The translations under genes and the position numbers were made by a program. From contig NC_064001.1 in assembly GCF_932276165.1 (NCBI RefSeq), positions 9,431,501-9,495,500 of the forward strand: DNA of 64,000 nucleotides, given 5' to 3'. The DNA comes from Plutella xylostella. Its lineage: Eukaryota; Arthropoda; Insecta; Lepidoptera; Plutellidae. Below are positions 36,801 through 48,800 of this stretch, in pieces (the stretch's first letter is position 1; each line of letters starts with the position of its first letter). The notes under the pieces are model-generated. The model made no database searches and had not been told where the DNA came from. It saw only the letters and a program-made list of their open reading frames with translations.

Positions 36801-39800
36801 CCTCTACGTTTCCAACCAAGTTACTGTTACGGTCATAGTCTTGGTGTCTGTAAAAAGAAAAAACATAACTGTTATCTAAGCAAACAAGCATACATTTGGT
36901 AAAAAATAAGTTTGTAAACAGTAAACAAACTAACCTCCGAATTAGGTGCTCTTTGAGACCGCTTATTTATGCGCCTCTTTTCCTTAATTCAGCTTTCAAA
37001 GCGTGCACAACTGCACATTCATCGATAAATAATCCATATTTGCGATAATTTCGCGAAGAGATCACTTTTCAACAGGGAAATGAACGAATTCGTCTGTATG
37101 TTTTTTTATCCACAACTAACAGAGAAAACCGAAACAAAACAAAACGATACAATGTTAAAGTTGACATAAGAAACAAAACCATATATATTACCTACTCTGT
37201 GTAACAAACAAATCGACACGACAATAGAGTTTTTTTTTTGCCTATGGTCTTAATTATACAGCCAGTTTAATATATGAAAAATATATTTAAATGCCATAAC
37301 ACGTCTTTTATTGATTTTAAAAAGCATCGAATCAGATAAAACAGTTATACTTTTAAATAAATAGTGTGAAAAATCTTCAAATTAAGCCCAAGTCGGACGA
37401 TCCGTGCATGCTGGCTTTACAATTCTAACAAAAGCGGCAACACTGATAATATGCCAAGATGACGTCACGATCACTCTGTGTCAATAGCATTTATATTTTA
37501 TCGAGACTGGCCGTGAGTCGTAGGGACTACCGTTTTTGGGCCAATCACAATGGAGTCTCTATTGAGTCTCTATAGGATATCTGCATTGATATTTTTTATA
37601 ACCAATAGCAGACTTGAGGCCCAGTTACAGTGGTTACGCTACTAGAACGATCTTTGCGATTCATAATACCGATTTTAGAGACAGTCGTGTCGATAGTTAA
37701 CGAATGCTGTACTAGGAGCGCATGAATTTAAAAATTATTTGATAAATGAAACAGATATTTTGGCGGGAAGCAGGTACAAATTAAATGTAGATAGGGTGTG
37801 GAAGTTATAAAAATAAACACTTTTTCGTTGATGATTCTATCAGAAAATCTCTAGAAAATAAATAAATACATGGGGCCTTACCACAAAAACTTAGACAGTA
37901 TTTAAAAGATGTTAATTTAGTGCTGTGAAACACCTACAAAATCTGTCAAATTTCGTTTTAGACACTTGTTACACAGTATTTAAAGTTTTATGTGGTAGTA
38001 CAGCTATCGTTTCTCGTTGGCACAACAACCGGCCAGTGATGGAGATCTTCGATACTGAGACGTCACCATTCACTGAGTAAGATAAATTAAACAGATGCTG
38101 GGTCAACTTCACTGGTCTGTTCATGTCGACACCAATACGGATTGATCTTCGCGGCAAGTACAATTTGTATGACTGTCGGTTATGTAGCAGGGGTATAGTT
38201 ATCCTAGTTTCTTTAAAATGGATTCGTGGTACCGATTAAAAGGAGTCTTGTCGACAGTTAGCGAATATTGTATTAGGAATACATGAAATTAAAGTATTTA
38301 AAGAATGAATCATCAGGTGATGGGACTGGGAAGGGTGGCGTGATGGCGTCACCGTCGACAAATGCCACATGCGGACTTGTTGTGGAATTGTGTTTGGCTA
38401 CTTACAATAGGCCACATGGGGTGACTGGCTCATCTGGAAATTCTAGTAAGACATACCTACTATTATCTACCTAGTTATTTTTCGATGGTTGTTTGTCTCT
38501 TCATATTATACGCAACACCACGCTAATTTTTATTTCAAAAATATTTTTTTCAGTCTGAAATCATTTATCTTATTGGTGCGGCCGTTAAAAAATGTTGTTA
38601 ATAATCGTAATCATTATAATTATTATTGTCAAACTTATAACACAACTTATAAAACTTCCCTCGGCTTAAAAACCATGCAATGCGACATATCCCTTCGCCT
38701 CTCGTGAATCATTACTGGCCAATGAACAAGAGCTTCGCTACTGAGACGCGACGTTATAAATATAAACTCACTATGAGAAAACAAGCAGTAGCAGGGTCAA
38801 CTGTACTGGTTCGTTATTGTGGAATCCAATACCTTGAGACCTTTTACTAAGCTTTAGTTTGTATGAAAGTTGACTGTGGAGCAGGGGTACAGTTATAGTA
38901 GTTACGCTACTAGAACGATCTTTGCGATTCATGGTACCGATTTAAGGGTCTGCAATAGGGAATCGAGGGTTGGCATTGTCATAGAATTATGTAGTAAATG
39001 ATGCTCTACAGCCTTGAAAAAAATCACACAGGTAGTTGAAGAGTCTAGCTAGGTGCTGAATCATTCGAATTTAAGTAAATGATTATGGATAACTGTAAAT
39101 TAATTTCAGAATATCAAGAAAAACCAGTCAATCACACTCCCGTATTGTAACAACTGTGTCGTAATTATTAAGAATTTTCATATGATTTTTATCATATTAT
39201 AAAGTTAAAGGCTTGGACTAGGCGCTAAATACCTTGTTTTTTAATAAACACACACTTATTTTGTGTAAATTAATCCCAAACTTGAGCAATTTTTTTCCCT
39301 CAAATCTTCATACAAATATCTATGGCGGCTTTCTGTGTTATAAAATCATAAACACAAGTGACGTTTGACTCAGTTGGCCGCTGGCCTCCAAAGAAGGGTC
39401 ACGTCGGTTTAGGCAGCACTGACAGCTCGCGATCTTATCGTGTACAGATACAAAATCACTGCACATTGGTTGTCATTGCACTTTTATGACACCAACATAA
39501 TTTGATTTGAAATTGAGGAAGCATAATTCTTCCAGTATATTCAATACATTAAATTAAATTAGATAGTGTGCAATATTCTCGTGATATTACAGTCCGTAAA
39601 GGTCTGATGAGGAGCAGGAATATAGCGAATGGATCTAAGTGATGACAATACGCACGAACATTAGGTTAGGGATCAAAAATACAGTCTCTTGGTGCTGGTT
39701 GAGGTATGGTCTCGTGAGGATCTGATGAGGGCAGTAACACGGTGGTGGCTCAATTTTATTTCAAAGATGTTAATAGCTAAAAGCATCGAGTTTGGGCTAT

Positions 39801-42800
39801 TAAGTATGTTTTTCAGAGAGAGAGAAAGAGATTTTGTTTTTCTTCTGGATGTGTTAGGTTTACTGGGTTAACTAAGTTCATTCTGTTAATGGCATCAAGT
39901 TGTTATGTGTTCATAAGTAATACCTAATTATTTATTAACAAAATGCTGTTGATTCTCCACGAAAATGTAAAAATAAAAATAAAATAAATAAAAATAAATT
40001 CGTAACGTAAAATTGTCAATGACGGAATTTCTTCTATAGACAGTAGCCACAAAAAAAACAAACGATAGATGGCGTGATTTGAAGATAAAGATACATTTTT
40101 TCGACACATAGACAGCAAAAACAAAAAAATACAGATTTAAAGAAAAGAAACACATACTTATACAAAACAACAAAGAAAAAAAAAAGGATACACATCAAAA
40201 TAACTGGAAAAAATATAAGCCCCAATTTACTTGTGTGGGACAGGGAGTACCATAATATTTTTTTTGGGGTACTCCCCATCTATGCGAAATATAAGCTTGA
40301 TATCTTTACCCGTTTCTGACAAAAAGGGCGGTGACAGACAGTCAGTCAGACAGACGGACAACAAAGAGATCCTATAACGGTTGCTTTTTTTCTTTTGACG
40401 TTCGAAACCCTAAAATTAAGTATAAATATTATGCTGCCAAAAAATGTACTTACAGGTATTGAAAAAGCGGTATATAAACAAATTATACCAGCAGAGGGTT
40501 CACCATTTAGCTGAATGTTACTTAGAAAACGGCCTTGAGTGGCGGTCAAGTTGGTCCCCGCCTGCGATACTTTCCATTAACATTGGGACTCGTTTTCATG
40601 TTTTTAGCGTACAGTCAGGTTTTTAGTTTTTTATAATTGTATTTTTTTATTTGTAACTTTTTAGTTGTTTTTATTTTATGAAATTTTACGTCGGTAGGTA
40701 GTTCATGATCATTTTTTATTTCAATAATTTTGGTGTTGTTATTTAAATACCTTCAATATGCATATTTGTGTAATGTGAAAATCAAGTCCTTTCATTTGAT
40801 ATCTTACACGGCAAAGTTGAATTATTATTTTTTCGATCATCACGTTATGTCCTCAAGAGGGCGCTATATACATTTTAATGGAACGTCACATAACCTATAG
40901 CCATCGCGCCATCAATACGCTTCTAACAATACCTCATACATCAAAATCTATCAAGCCGTTTAGGCTACAGCAGGGAACAAAGAAACAGACAAACATACAT
41001 ATACAGGGTGTTAACTAGAATGCGTTTGAGCGGGAAATGGGGGTTAGTATTAGTGTTGCCACGAATAGTGATTTGGCCGAATACCGAATACCGAATATTC
41101 GGCCGGCGCTCTCAGCCGAATACCGAATATTCGGCCACCGAATATTCGGCAGGTGATCCAGTATAATTCAATAAGTTAAAGTTTTATTTAAAAAGTGTTC
41201 TTAATCTTACGGCAGATCCGTATAACTGGTTGACCACCAGTTGTACCAACTCGAATCAGTAGCCAAACCTTATATATTTTGTTAAAAAATACCTGTGTCT
41301 TAGTAGCAGGTATTGTATATTTTATGAAGAAAAGCGCAACTGTCGTAAGCGCGATGTTGTATTCAGGTTTTCGCAATTAATTATTGTTTGATAGTTAAAT
41401 GTTTCGATTATATTGATTTTTTTATTCCTTTTTGTAAGATATTTGCTACTTTTTTAAGTATTCGGTATTCGGCCGAATACTACTTACTATTCGGCCGAAT
41501 ACCGAATACTGAAAAAACTGGCCGAATAGGCCGAATACCGAATAGTTGCCGAATATTCGTGGCATCTCTAGTTAGTATTAGTCTAACCAAGCACGTTTCT
41601 AAGAAAAAAAACATCAGAATCTCGAATATTTATGTTTAAAGTCTAAAGTAAAGTGGAAAGTTTTACCTTAATCAAAAACATGGTCACCCTACACAAACAC
41701 ATAACCAATGAGACATTCGATTGCAATAGAACACACACTGTAAATTTGTTATCAACTTCACTTTTCATAATTTATTTTATGTAACTATGATTGTAATTAA
41801 TTACACAGTAGGTAATAACAATTATTAAATAAAATTGAAATTATTCATGATGATTAATGACATAATAATCAACAATTAAACAGCTGATGTTCATAAAGTT
41901 TGATAGATCGTACAGATAATTTACGACTAGGACACAGGGGTATAATCGTGACAGTTCTGACATTGCGAAAAAGAGACGCTTAGCTACATTAAGCGTAAGA
42001 AAGAAACGTTAGGCTGTAAATGTTTTTTGTCCTTTTTGCTGTGGCGCCTGTTTACGTCAGTTCTCTGTGCCAAACAATGAAACAAATGAAAAATCTGTGC
42101 CAAACAAAGGCTGACAGTTACAACAAAATTTTCTAAATGCTATTTATTTTTGATTTGCTAGTGATTTGTGGGTGTTTATTAAGTTTATTAGACTATTATC
42201 ATCACTTAACGAGTGTGTGACATGGGTGGGTGGATTTTGTTCGGTTGTATAAAGCATATTGAACGAAAACACGATGGAATGATGGATGAGATATATTTTC
42301 ACATGTAAGTAGATACTATCAAGTTTAACAAGCTTACATTCATCATAGTACTATCTATTGGCTCGATTTTAATATAAAACGATACTAATTTTAATACTGT
42401 AAGGTCTTTTAGTATCAGTTTTAAGTAAAAATTACGAGGTACCATATCATAACAAATCACATGGTGTTGCAAGTTATTGAAAATTTATTTTACCCACAAA
42501 TATTATAGTATGCAAAGAAAATACTAGAAATTGTAACGGACTCGGGTTGGGTTTACAAATGGGGCGCACGAATTCGGTTTTTGTGAAGATTGTATTTTGT
42601 AGAAGTCATTCTCCTCTTTCAAATGAGGTGCCTCTCATTGTGAGGAAACGTTCGTTTCTTTTTTTTTCTTCCATGTGTGATTTCTTCTGTATAATATAAA
42701 GTTTATTGTATTGATACGAAATACGTGTTTCCTTTAAAAAAGACCCCATCACATATTTGGCCCACGATTATAATGCTCATGCTCATCCATTTATCTCTTT

Positions 42801-45800
42801 CATAGGTTTCCGACAGAAAAAAAAATATCAAAAAAATGGATAGACATTACCGGTCGCACAAATTGGGAACCAAGGAAACATAGAAAAATTGTGTTCGGCA
42901 CATTTTGAAGAGGATTGTTTCGATTGGACGAAGACAATGAATTATACAATCCACTCAGTTTGTGTATATTAAATAATTATATTGAAATCAAATAAGTATG
43001 AGTAAAGTTTTTTTTCTTATATCGTCGGTTGACAGGAAAAACTCACTAAGGCTGATTTTTCAATATTCAGATAAATGTTATCTGGGTAATACAAACATTA
43101 AGAAACATTGAGACGCAACAGCATCAAAATTATTTCCCAGCAAAACTTTTGTCTGGCTATTGAAAAATTAGCCTTTAGTGTCTTTTTCCTATCAACCGAC
43201 GATATACTCAAGTTTTGTTTTTGTTATTATGATAAGTTAAATTTCCCCATATTTAGGTTTTATTTTTTTGTCGGCAACATCTATGGTTTGAGTGAGAAAG
43301 AGAATAGTGCACACGGCGATTGCGAATCTATTTGTAGTTGATCTGAGGACTAGGAGAATTTATTAGAATTTTCTAGGAGCTCAGAACAATAATTAAACCT
43401 TTTTACTCAGAATAAGGTAAGCGTTTAGTATTCACCTTTGACACTCACCACGTTTTATTTTTCCGGCCCAACGAACGCCCACCGATGGACATTTATCATA
43501 CATAATACAGGGGCAGATTGAGCAACGAAGGTCAACAAAACCCGTTCGTTGGCGTTCGTTTGGCCGGTCTGTACGCAGCTTAAGATAAAAGACCACAATG
43601 CATAACAGGATGATAACAGGGTCTACTTCAATGACGAATTGGATTACTTACACTCGCTCATCTCGATTTGTGTTGTGTACTTGCGATTGAGACGTCTTTG
43701 ATGAAGAATAGTACGGAAATCCTCATAATAAGTAATGGCCTCACTTTGAATACCAGTAGAATAATAACAATCTCGCGTATCTTAGCCATGGAGTATTTAT
43801 GATAGTCATTACCTTCTCTGTGGATCTAGTCTGTCAGTCAGTCATTGTTGTTTACTTGTTTACAATCATTTTTTACAATAATTATTACCTAAAAGGGAAA
43901 AGGTACCTACAATTGTATCTTTTGATTACCAAGCCTTGTTCCTCATCTCGTTTTATGTTGTGCTGTGCTGTGAATACGTGTGACCTATGTAATGAAGCAT
44001 AAAATGAAAATGTTCTGTATTCATAAAAGATAACTGTGTATCAATAAAGTGATACTTATGGAGTAAGATGAAATGTCTACAATGGATTGGGTACTTTGAG
44101 TAGCCAAAATCTCGGTAGGTACCTTGACGATGTGCAGTACCGGCGTTAGGGTAGGGCGCGGCTGGGCGATCGCCCAGGGGCGCCGGACTTTAAGGGGCGC
44201 CGTCAAGCGGCGCCCCTTTATATTCCCATCTCTGTAAGGAATTGGCTGAAGAGTTAGAAATAGAACCTGTGTTTAGAGGGACAACAAGAATTCGAAGTGT
44301 TAAGCGCCAAGCTAGTGAAACTGCCCAAGATGAGCCTATAACTACTCCAGAAAAAAAAATTAAGTTGAATTTTTCAACTGTCTTTTGGACACGCGACGTT
44401 AACTTCACTCAACGAAAGATTTGAATATACTCGGAATATTGGTCTTTTTTGTACAATTTAAAACGGATTCCAGAAAAACACGACCCTATCAAACTCTGTA
44501 GTAATCTTCAATTGAAATTAAATGTAAATTCCAAATTAGATATAGATGGATGTATGTTGTGCGATGAACTCGTAAGTCTAAAATCGTTTTCGCCTGATCA
44601 GAAAGTGGTTACTCCTGTTTTTGTTTTAAATTTTATCAAATACCGCATCTTACAAGAACTATATCCAAATGTTTGGATAGCATTACGAATAATATTACCT
44701 AACTATTCCCGTAACGGTTGCTAGTGGAGAGATGAGTTTTTCCAAGCTTAAGCTGATAAAAACCTATCTGCGATCGACGGGTTCCGCTCATCTCGCATAA
44801 TCTTTATTGACCAATACTCATTTCGCATAACTCGTATGGTCTAAACTTTTTTGGCCGAACCATCACTTTGCCAAGACTTATGTGGCATAAGGCTCGTTTC
44901 GTCTAAAACTCTTTAGGCAAAATCTTTAAACACCTAAGTTTCGTTTGCTCAAATTTATGTTCGTCTATACCTATGTATAATCTTGTTTCTCCTAATGTTA
45001 TCTTAATAAATAATATATTAAGTATGTAGTAAATGTACAAATTGTGGTATTTTTCTCCTACATCCCGAAAATCACGATATTGTATGATCAAAAAATCGAA
45101 AGTTAACGACCAATATAATTATTACAAACCCCATGAGATCGAAACCTAAAAATAGGTGCGACGAAGAGCAAAGCGAGGAGGAGCGGGTTAGGTGCACATG
45201 TTCATCAAAACCAAAGCGGAGCGCAGCGAAGCGGAGCGGAGCGTTTTCCAAACAGCGGAAACAATACAAGGCACCAGTTTGCGCTTTGTAGGGAGACGCT
45301 CCGTCAAAGTTAAAGCCAAACGAATATTATTACTTTGTATAAACCTAATAAACCTATGCCATAGCATTATTAGGCTATTCAAGATTTGGCCATACCATTA
45401 TTAGGCTAAACAATGTTATGCGAAATAACTTTTTACTAAACGAGATTTATGCCATACGATTTTCGGCGTAACGAGACATTGACCAAACGTTACTATGCAA
45501 TACGAGATTAGGCAAATAAATCTTATGCCAAAAAAGGTAGAACCGCGATCGACAATATCTCAATCTAGATTGACAAACTTGGCAACTTTGTCAATCGAAA
45601 ATGAAATTGCTGAAAACATCGACTTTGATAACTTAATAAAAGAGTTCACCGATAGAATGGCCAGAAAAGTAAATTTTTATTAGTTTTTTTAAATAAATGT
45701 TTATTTCTTTTCATTAACAAAAAAATATTCAAAATTCTAAATTGTGTGTTTATTGTCATAAAATCGTCTAGAAAAGTAAAATTTTATTAGTGTTTTTTAA

Positions 45801-48800
45801 TAAATGTTTATTTCTTTTCATTAAAAAAAATATTCAAAATTCTAAATTGTGTGTTTATTGTTATAAACACGTTACATTCAAAAGTGGCAAGGGCGTTGTC
45901 GTTGTACGAGGCGGTAGCCTGACTTACTAGGTACCCCGCTCGTTATTTCATTATTTATTATCCTTCGCCTATTTCATTATTTATTATCCTTCGACGACGA
46001 CCGAATGGCGTAGTGGTTAGTGACCCTGACTACTGAGCCGATGGTTCCGGGTTCGATTCCCGGCTGGGGCAGATATTATTATTAAATACTTTATTGCACA
46101 ATAATAAAATTATGTACATAGGCGAACTTAATGCTAACAGCATTCGCTTCCAGCTAACCTTGGGTGTTGTGGAGAAAGTTATAGGTAGTGCGAAAGACTG
46201 AGAGGAAAGATAATTTTGTAAAAATACCTACAAACTCTAGAATACACTTACTTGTATATAATACATGTATAATAAATATATACCTATAAGTTACATACAT
46301 ATACAATACATAAACCTAATACATACTATACTTAACTAAAATAATATTTTAAATATATATATTTTTAATAATATCATCGTCACACTTACATACTACTTAC
46401 AACAAAACATGTGTATTATATCAGTTAAGCTGATTGTTCTGTTTCTGGAGGTAGTGCAGACGAACCTTAGACTTAAAAGTTTCAATGGACTGCGATTGCC
46501 TTATATGCAATGGTATTTGTTTAAACACAGATATTTGTTCTCGGGTCTTGGAATGTGCCCGTAAAATGGCAATAGGCTCGCCCCCTATTACATTGGGACT
46601 AACATAACACTCTGGCGAAAAGTGGGTGCAGAAATGCATCTCTGCCTACCCCGCAAGGGAGTATATTAGTACAAGGCGTGAGTGCGTGTTTTTTTTTATT
46701 ATTATCCTTTGCCTTTTTTCGTATGGGTTTGAATTGCAGATAGGGGGCGCCGTAGAAAGCTCGCCCAGGGCGCTGGTAGTACTAAGACCGGCACTGACGA
46801 TGTGGCTCCACGAGTGTGGTGCTGATGCACGCATACTTTTTTATTGACCTTGGCTTTGAATTGTTTGGCCTTGACCTTGGCTTTCAAGTTCATGGTCATT
46901 CTGTCAAACGTACCTAAACATGAATAGGGTGACTATGAAATTTTAAAATGTACTAAATAAAACTGTTTTATGTTGGTCAGCTAAAAGCAAATAAAATACG
47001 TTTTTTAATGTCTTATCGTGTTCAGTATCATCAGCTGTATCTACCATTTCCCGCTCCAACGCAATCAAGTTAACACCCTGTATACATACATACAATCAAA
47101 AAACATTACCCTCCTCCTTCGGCAGTCGGGTAAAAAGGAGTAAGACAGGGGGTCATTCTGAACTTTTGCTCTACGAGTTTTGGAAATTAACAAAAAAAAA
47201 ACCTTTTTCATAGAAACTTTGTTGGACATGTGACTTTTTACCATGGAAAACGAATATTTTTTTTCGCGAATTTGCAAATCTCGTAGAACAAAAGTTGTTC
47301 AGAATGACCCCTTGAGTCATCCCCTTTTGGCTTAGTATAGCCCTTTTGCGACACTATGTATTTACTTTGCTTTTTCGTCGGGGTTCAGTTGGCTGGAGGA
47401 TGCCCGAAACTTATTATCTACACTTTAATACTTGTAGTTACCTTTCTACAAGTAAATACCACATTTGTTTGAGAAAGCTAATCGGGTTCCGAGTATAGAG
47501 TAAAGTGGCACCCCTATTCATTTCTACTCTTTCCTGGTGCCTACCAGTGTAAGTAAGAATTATACTTACTTACCCTAAAATCACCCAAAATGTACTTGAA
47601 CATAATTGTCAATAAAGTTGGCGAGTAAAAGTTTATCGACCCACTGTGCAAACTTACATGTGTGCGTGTCACTGCGTGTGCTGTGTGAAGAGCATTGAAA
47701 ACCCAAAATTGGCGCGGCACGTCACCCTGTACGGGCCCTTAAAGGAGTCGCTTCGACAGTTAACGAATGTATACTAGGAATACATGAAATCAAAAAAGTA
47801 TTTAAAGAATGAAGCATCTGGTGATGGATGGGGGCTGAGAAGGGTGGCGTCATTCATGGTCAACAATGCGGACTCGCACGTATGATTGATTGTGTTGTGG
47901 ATTGTAGACTTATCTTGTGGTTAACAACTTACAATAGGCCGTGTGGGATGATTGGCTAATAATAATAATCTTTAAATTCTAGTAGGGTAGGACCGAAATA
48001 TCTACTCTGGGTATTATACAACGGTCTGCTTCGCTTTTTAAGCTCAATAGATTTAAAAAATCGCGTTTGAATAAAATTATAGGTAAGTAAATATTACAAC
48101 ACAACACATTAAGATATTATCTTTACATAACATTAAGAACACCATAATTCCCGCGCCAGACAAAAAAACACTTTTTCGGTGGGGATTCCATCAGAAAATC
48201 TCTAGAAAATAAATAAATACATGGAGCCTTCCTTACCTACCACAAAAACTTAGACAGTATTTTAAGAGATGTTTAGTGCTGTCAAACACGTACAAAATCT
48301 GCCAAATTTCAACACTTGTTAAACAGTGTTTAAAGTTTTTTGTGGTAGTACAGCTATCGTTTCTCGTTGGCACAACAACCGGCCAGTGATGGAGACCTTC
48401 GATACTGAGACGTCACCATACACTGAGTAAGAGAAAATAAACAGATGCTGGGTCAACTTCACTGGTCCGTTCATGTCGACACCAATACGGATTGATCTTC
48501 GCGGCAGGTACAATTTGTATGACTGTCGGTTGTGTAGCAGGGGTATAGTTATACTACATAGTTACGTTAAAATGGATTCGTGGTACCGATTAAAATGAGT
48601 CTTGTCGACAGTTAGCGAATGTTGTATTAGGAATACATGAAATGAAAGTATTTAAAGAATGAAGCATCAGGTGATGGGTCTGGGAAGGGTGGCGTGGTCT
48701 ACAATTGTCACATGCGGTTATGTAGCAGGGGTATAGTTATACTAGTTACGTTAAAATGGATTCGTGGTACCGATTTTAAGGAGTCTTGTCGACAGTTAGC

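Larger units (their letters stand above)
35062..37621. mobile_element. PIF/Harbinger-type DNA transposon, degraded
   Basis: Terminal repeats GGCCCCAAGTCT (left) and the complement of GGCCTCAAGTCT (right) with the 3-bp duplication CAG (35059-35061 and 37622-37624). Other A units run through GGGGTACAGTTATAG here without interruption. It carries the start of a HARBI1-like transposase on + and a two-exon SAP-domain relic on -. Length 2560 bp, including a nested foldback. Confidence 0.85.
44135..46796 (+). mobile_element. hAT transposon with ZMYM1-like transposase relic
   Basis: Terminal repeats CAGTACCGGCGTTAG (left) and the complement of CAGTGCCGGTCTTAG (right), flanked by the 8-bp duplication ACGATGTG (44127-44134 and 46797-46804). 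A broken transposase lies inside, itself split by a 766-bp element, and a SINE carrying a LINE fragment has inserted further right. Confidence 0.9.
41001..47083. mobile_element. DNA transposon with ~40-bp terminal inverted repeats and THAP-domain relic
   Basis: Left 41001-41040 (ATACAGGGTGTTAACT, then GAGCGGGAAATGG) and right 47044-47083 are inverted copies with about four differences in 40 bases. The target duplication is obscured by the (ATAC) context. Inside are a broken THAP coding region (42222-42960), a hAT MITE (41051-41570) and a large hAT element (44135-46796). THAP domains mark P-superfamily transposases, but no P catalytic domain was found. Confidence 0.7.
38946..47738. mobile_element. 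TTAA-flanked block, piggyBac-like, 8.8 kb with nested elements
   Basis: TTAA occurs on both sides (38942-38945 and 47739-47742), while the uninterrupted units read CCGATTTAAAGGAGTC. The termini GGGTCTGCAATAGGG and the complement of TACGGGCCC end are partly similar. No piggyBac transposase is recognisable in the 2.7 kb that remains after removing the 6.1 kb inner element. Superfamily is inferred from the TTAA rule. Confidence 0.6.

Noticed and set aside
39924..40279. Phe-rich minus-strand frames as membrane proteins.
   Set aside because: They are translations of A-rich DNA in several overlapping frames without start context or conservation.
45192..45404. Charged 70-residue frame found in all copies of the 9-bp-duplication element.
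   Set aside because: It comes from GAGCG-type low-complexity sequence in the centre of the element; it occurs in both orientations, with no domain and no plausible start context.
44779..45544. Periodic 15-bp words as a CRISPR-like array.
   Set aside because: The words are degenerate, without constant repeats and unique spacers, have opposite orientation in the two arms, lie between 9-bp duplications, and the genome is eukaryotic.
46000..46072. Functional tRNA gene.
   Set aside because: A and B boxes are present but the acceptor stem does not pair and the sequence continues into a repeated SINE body.
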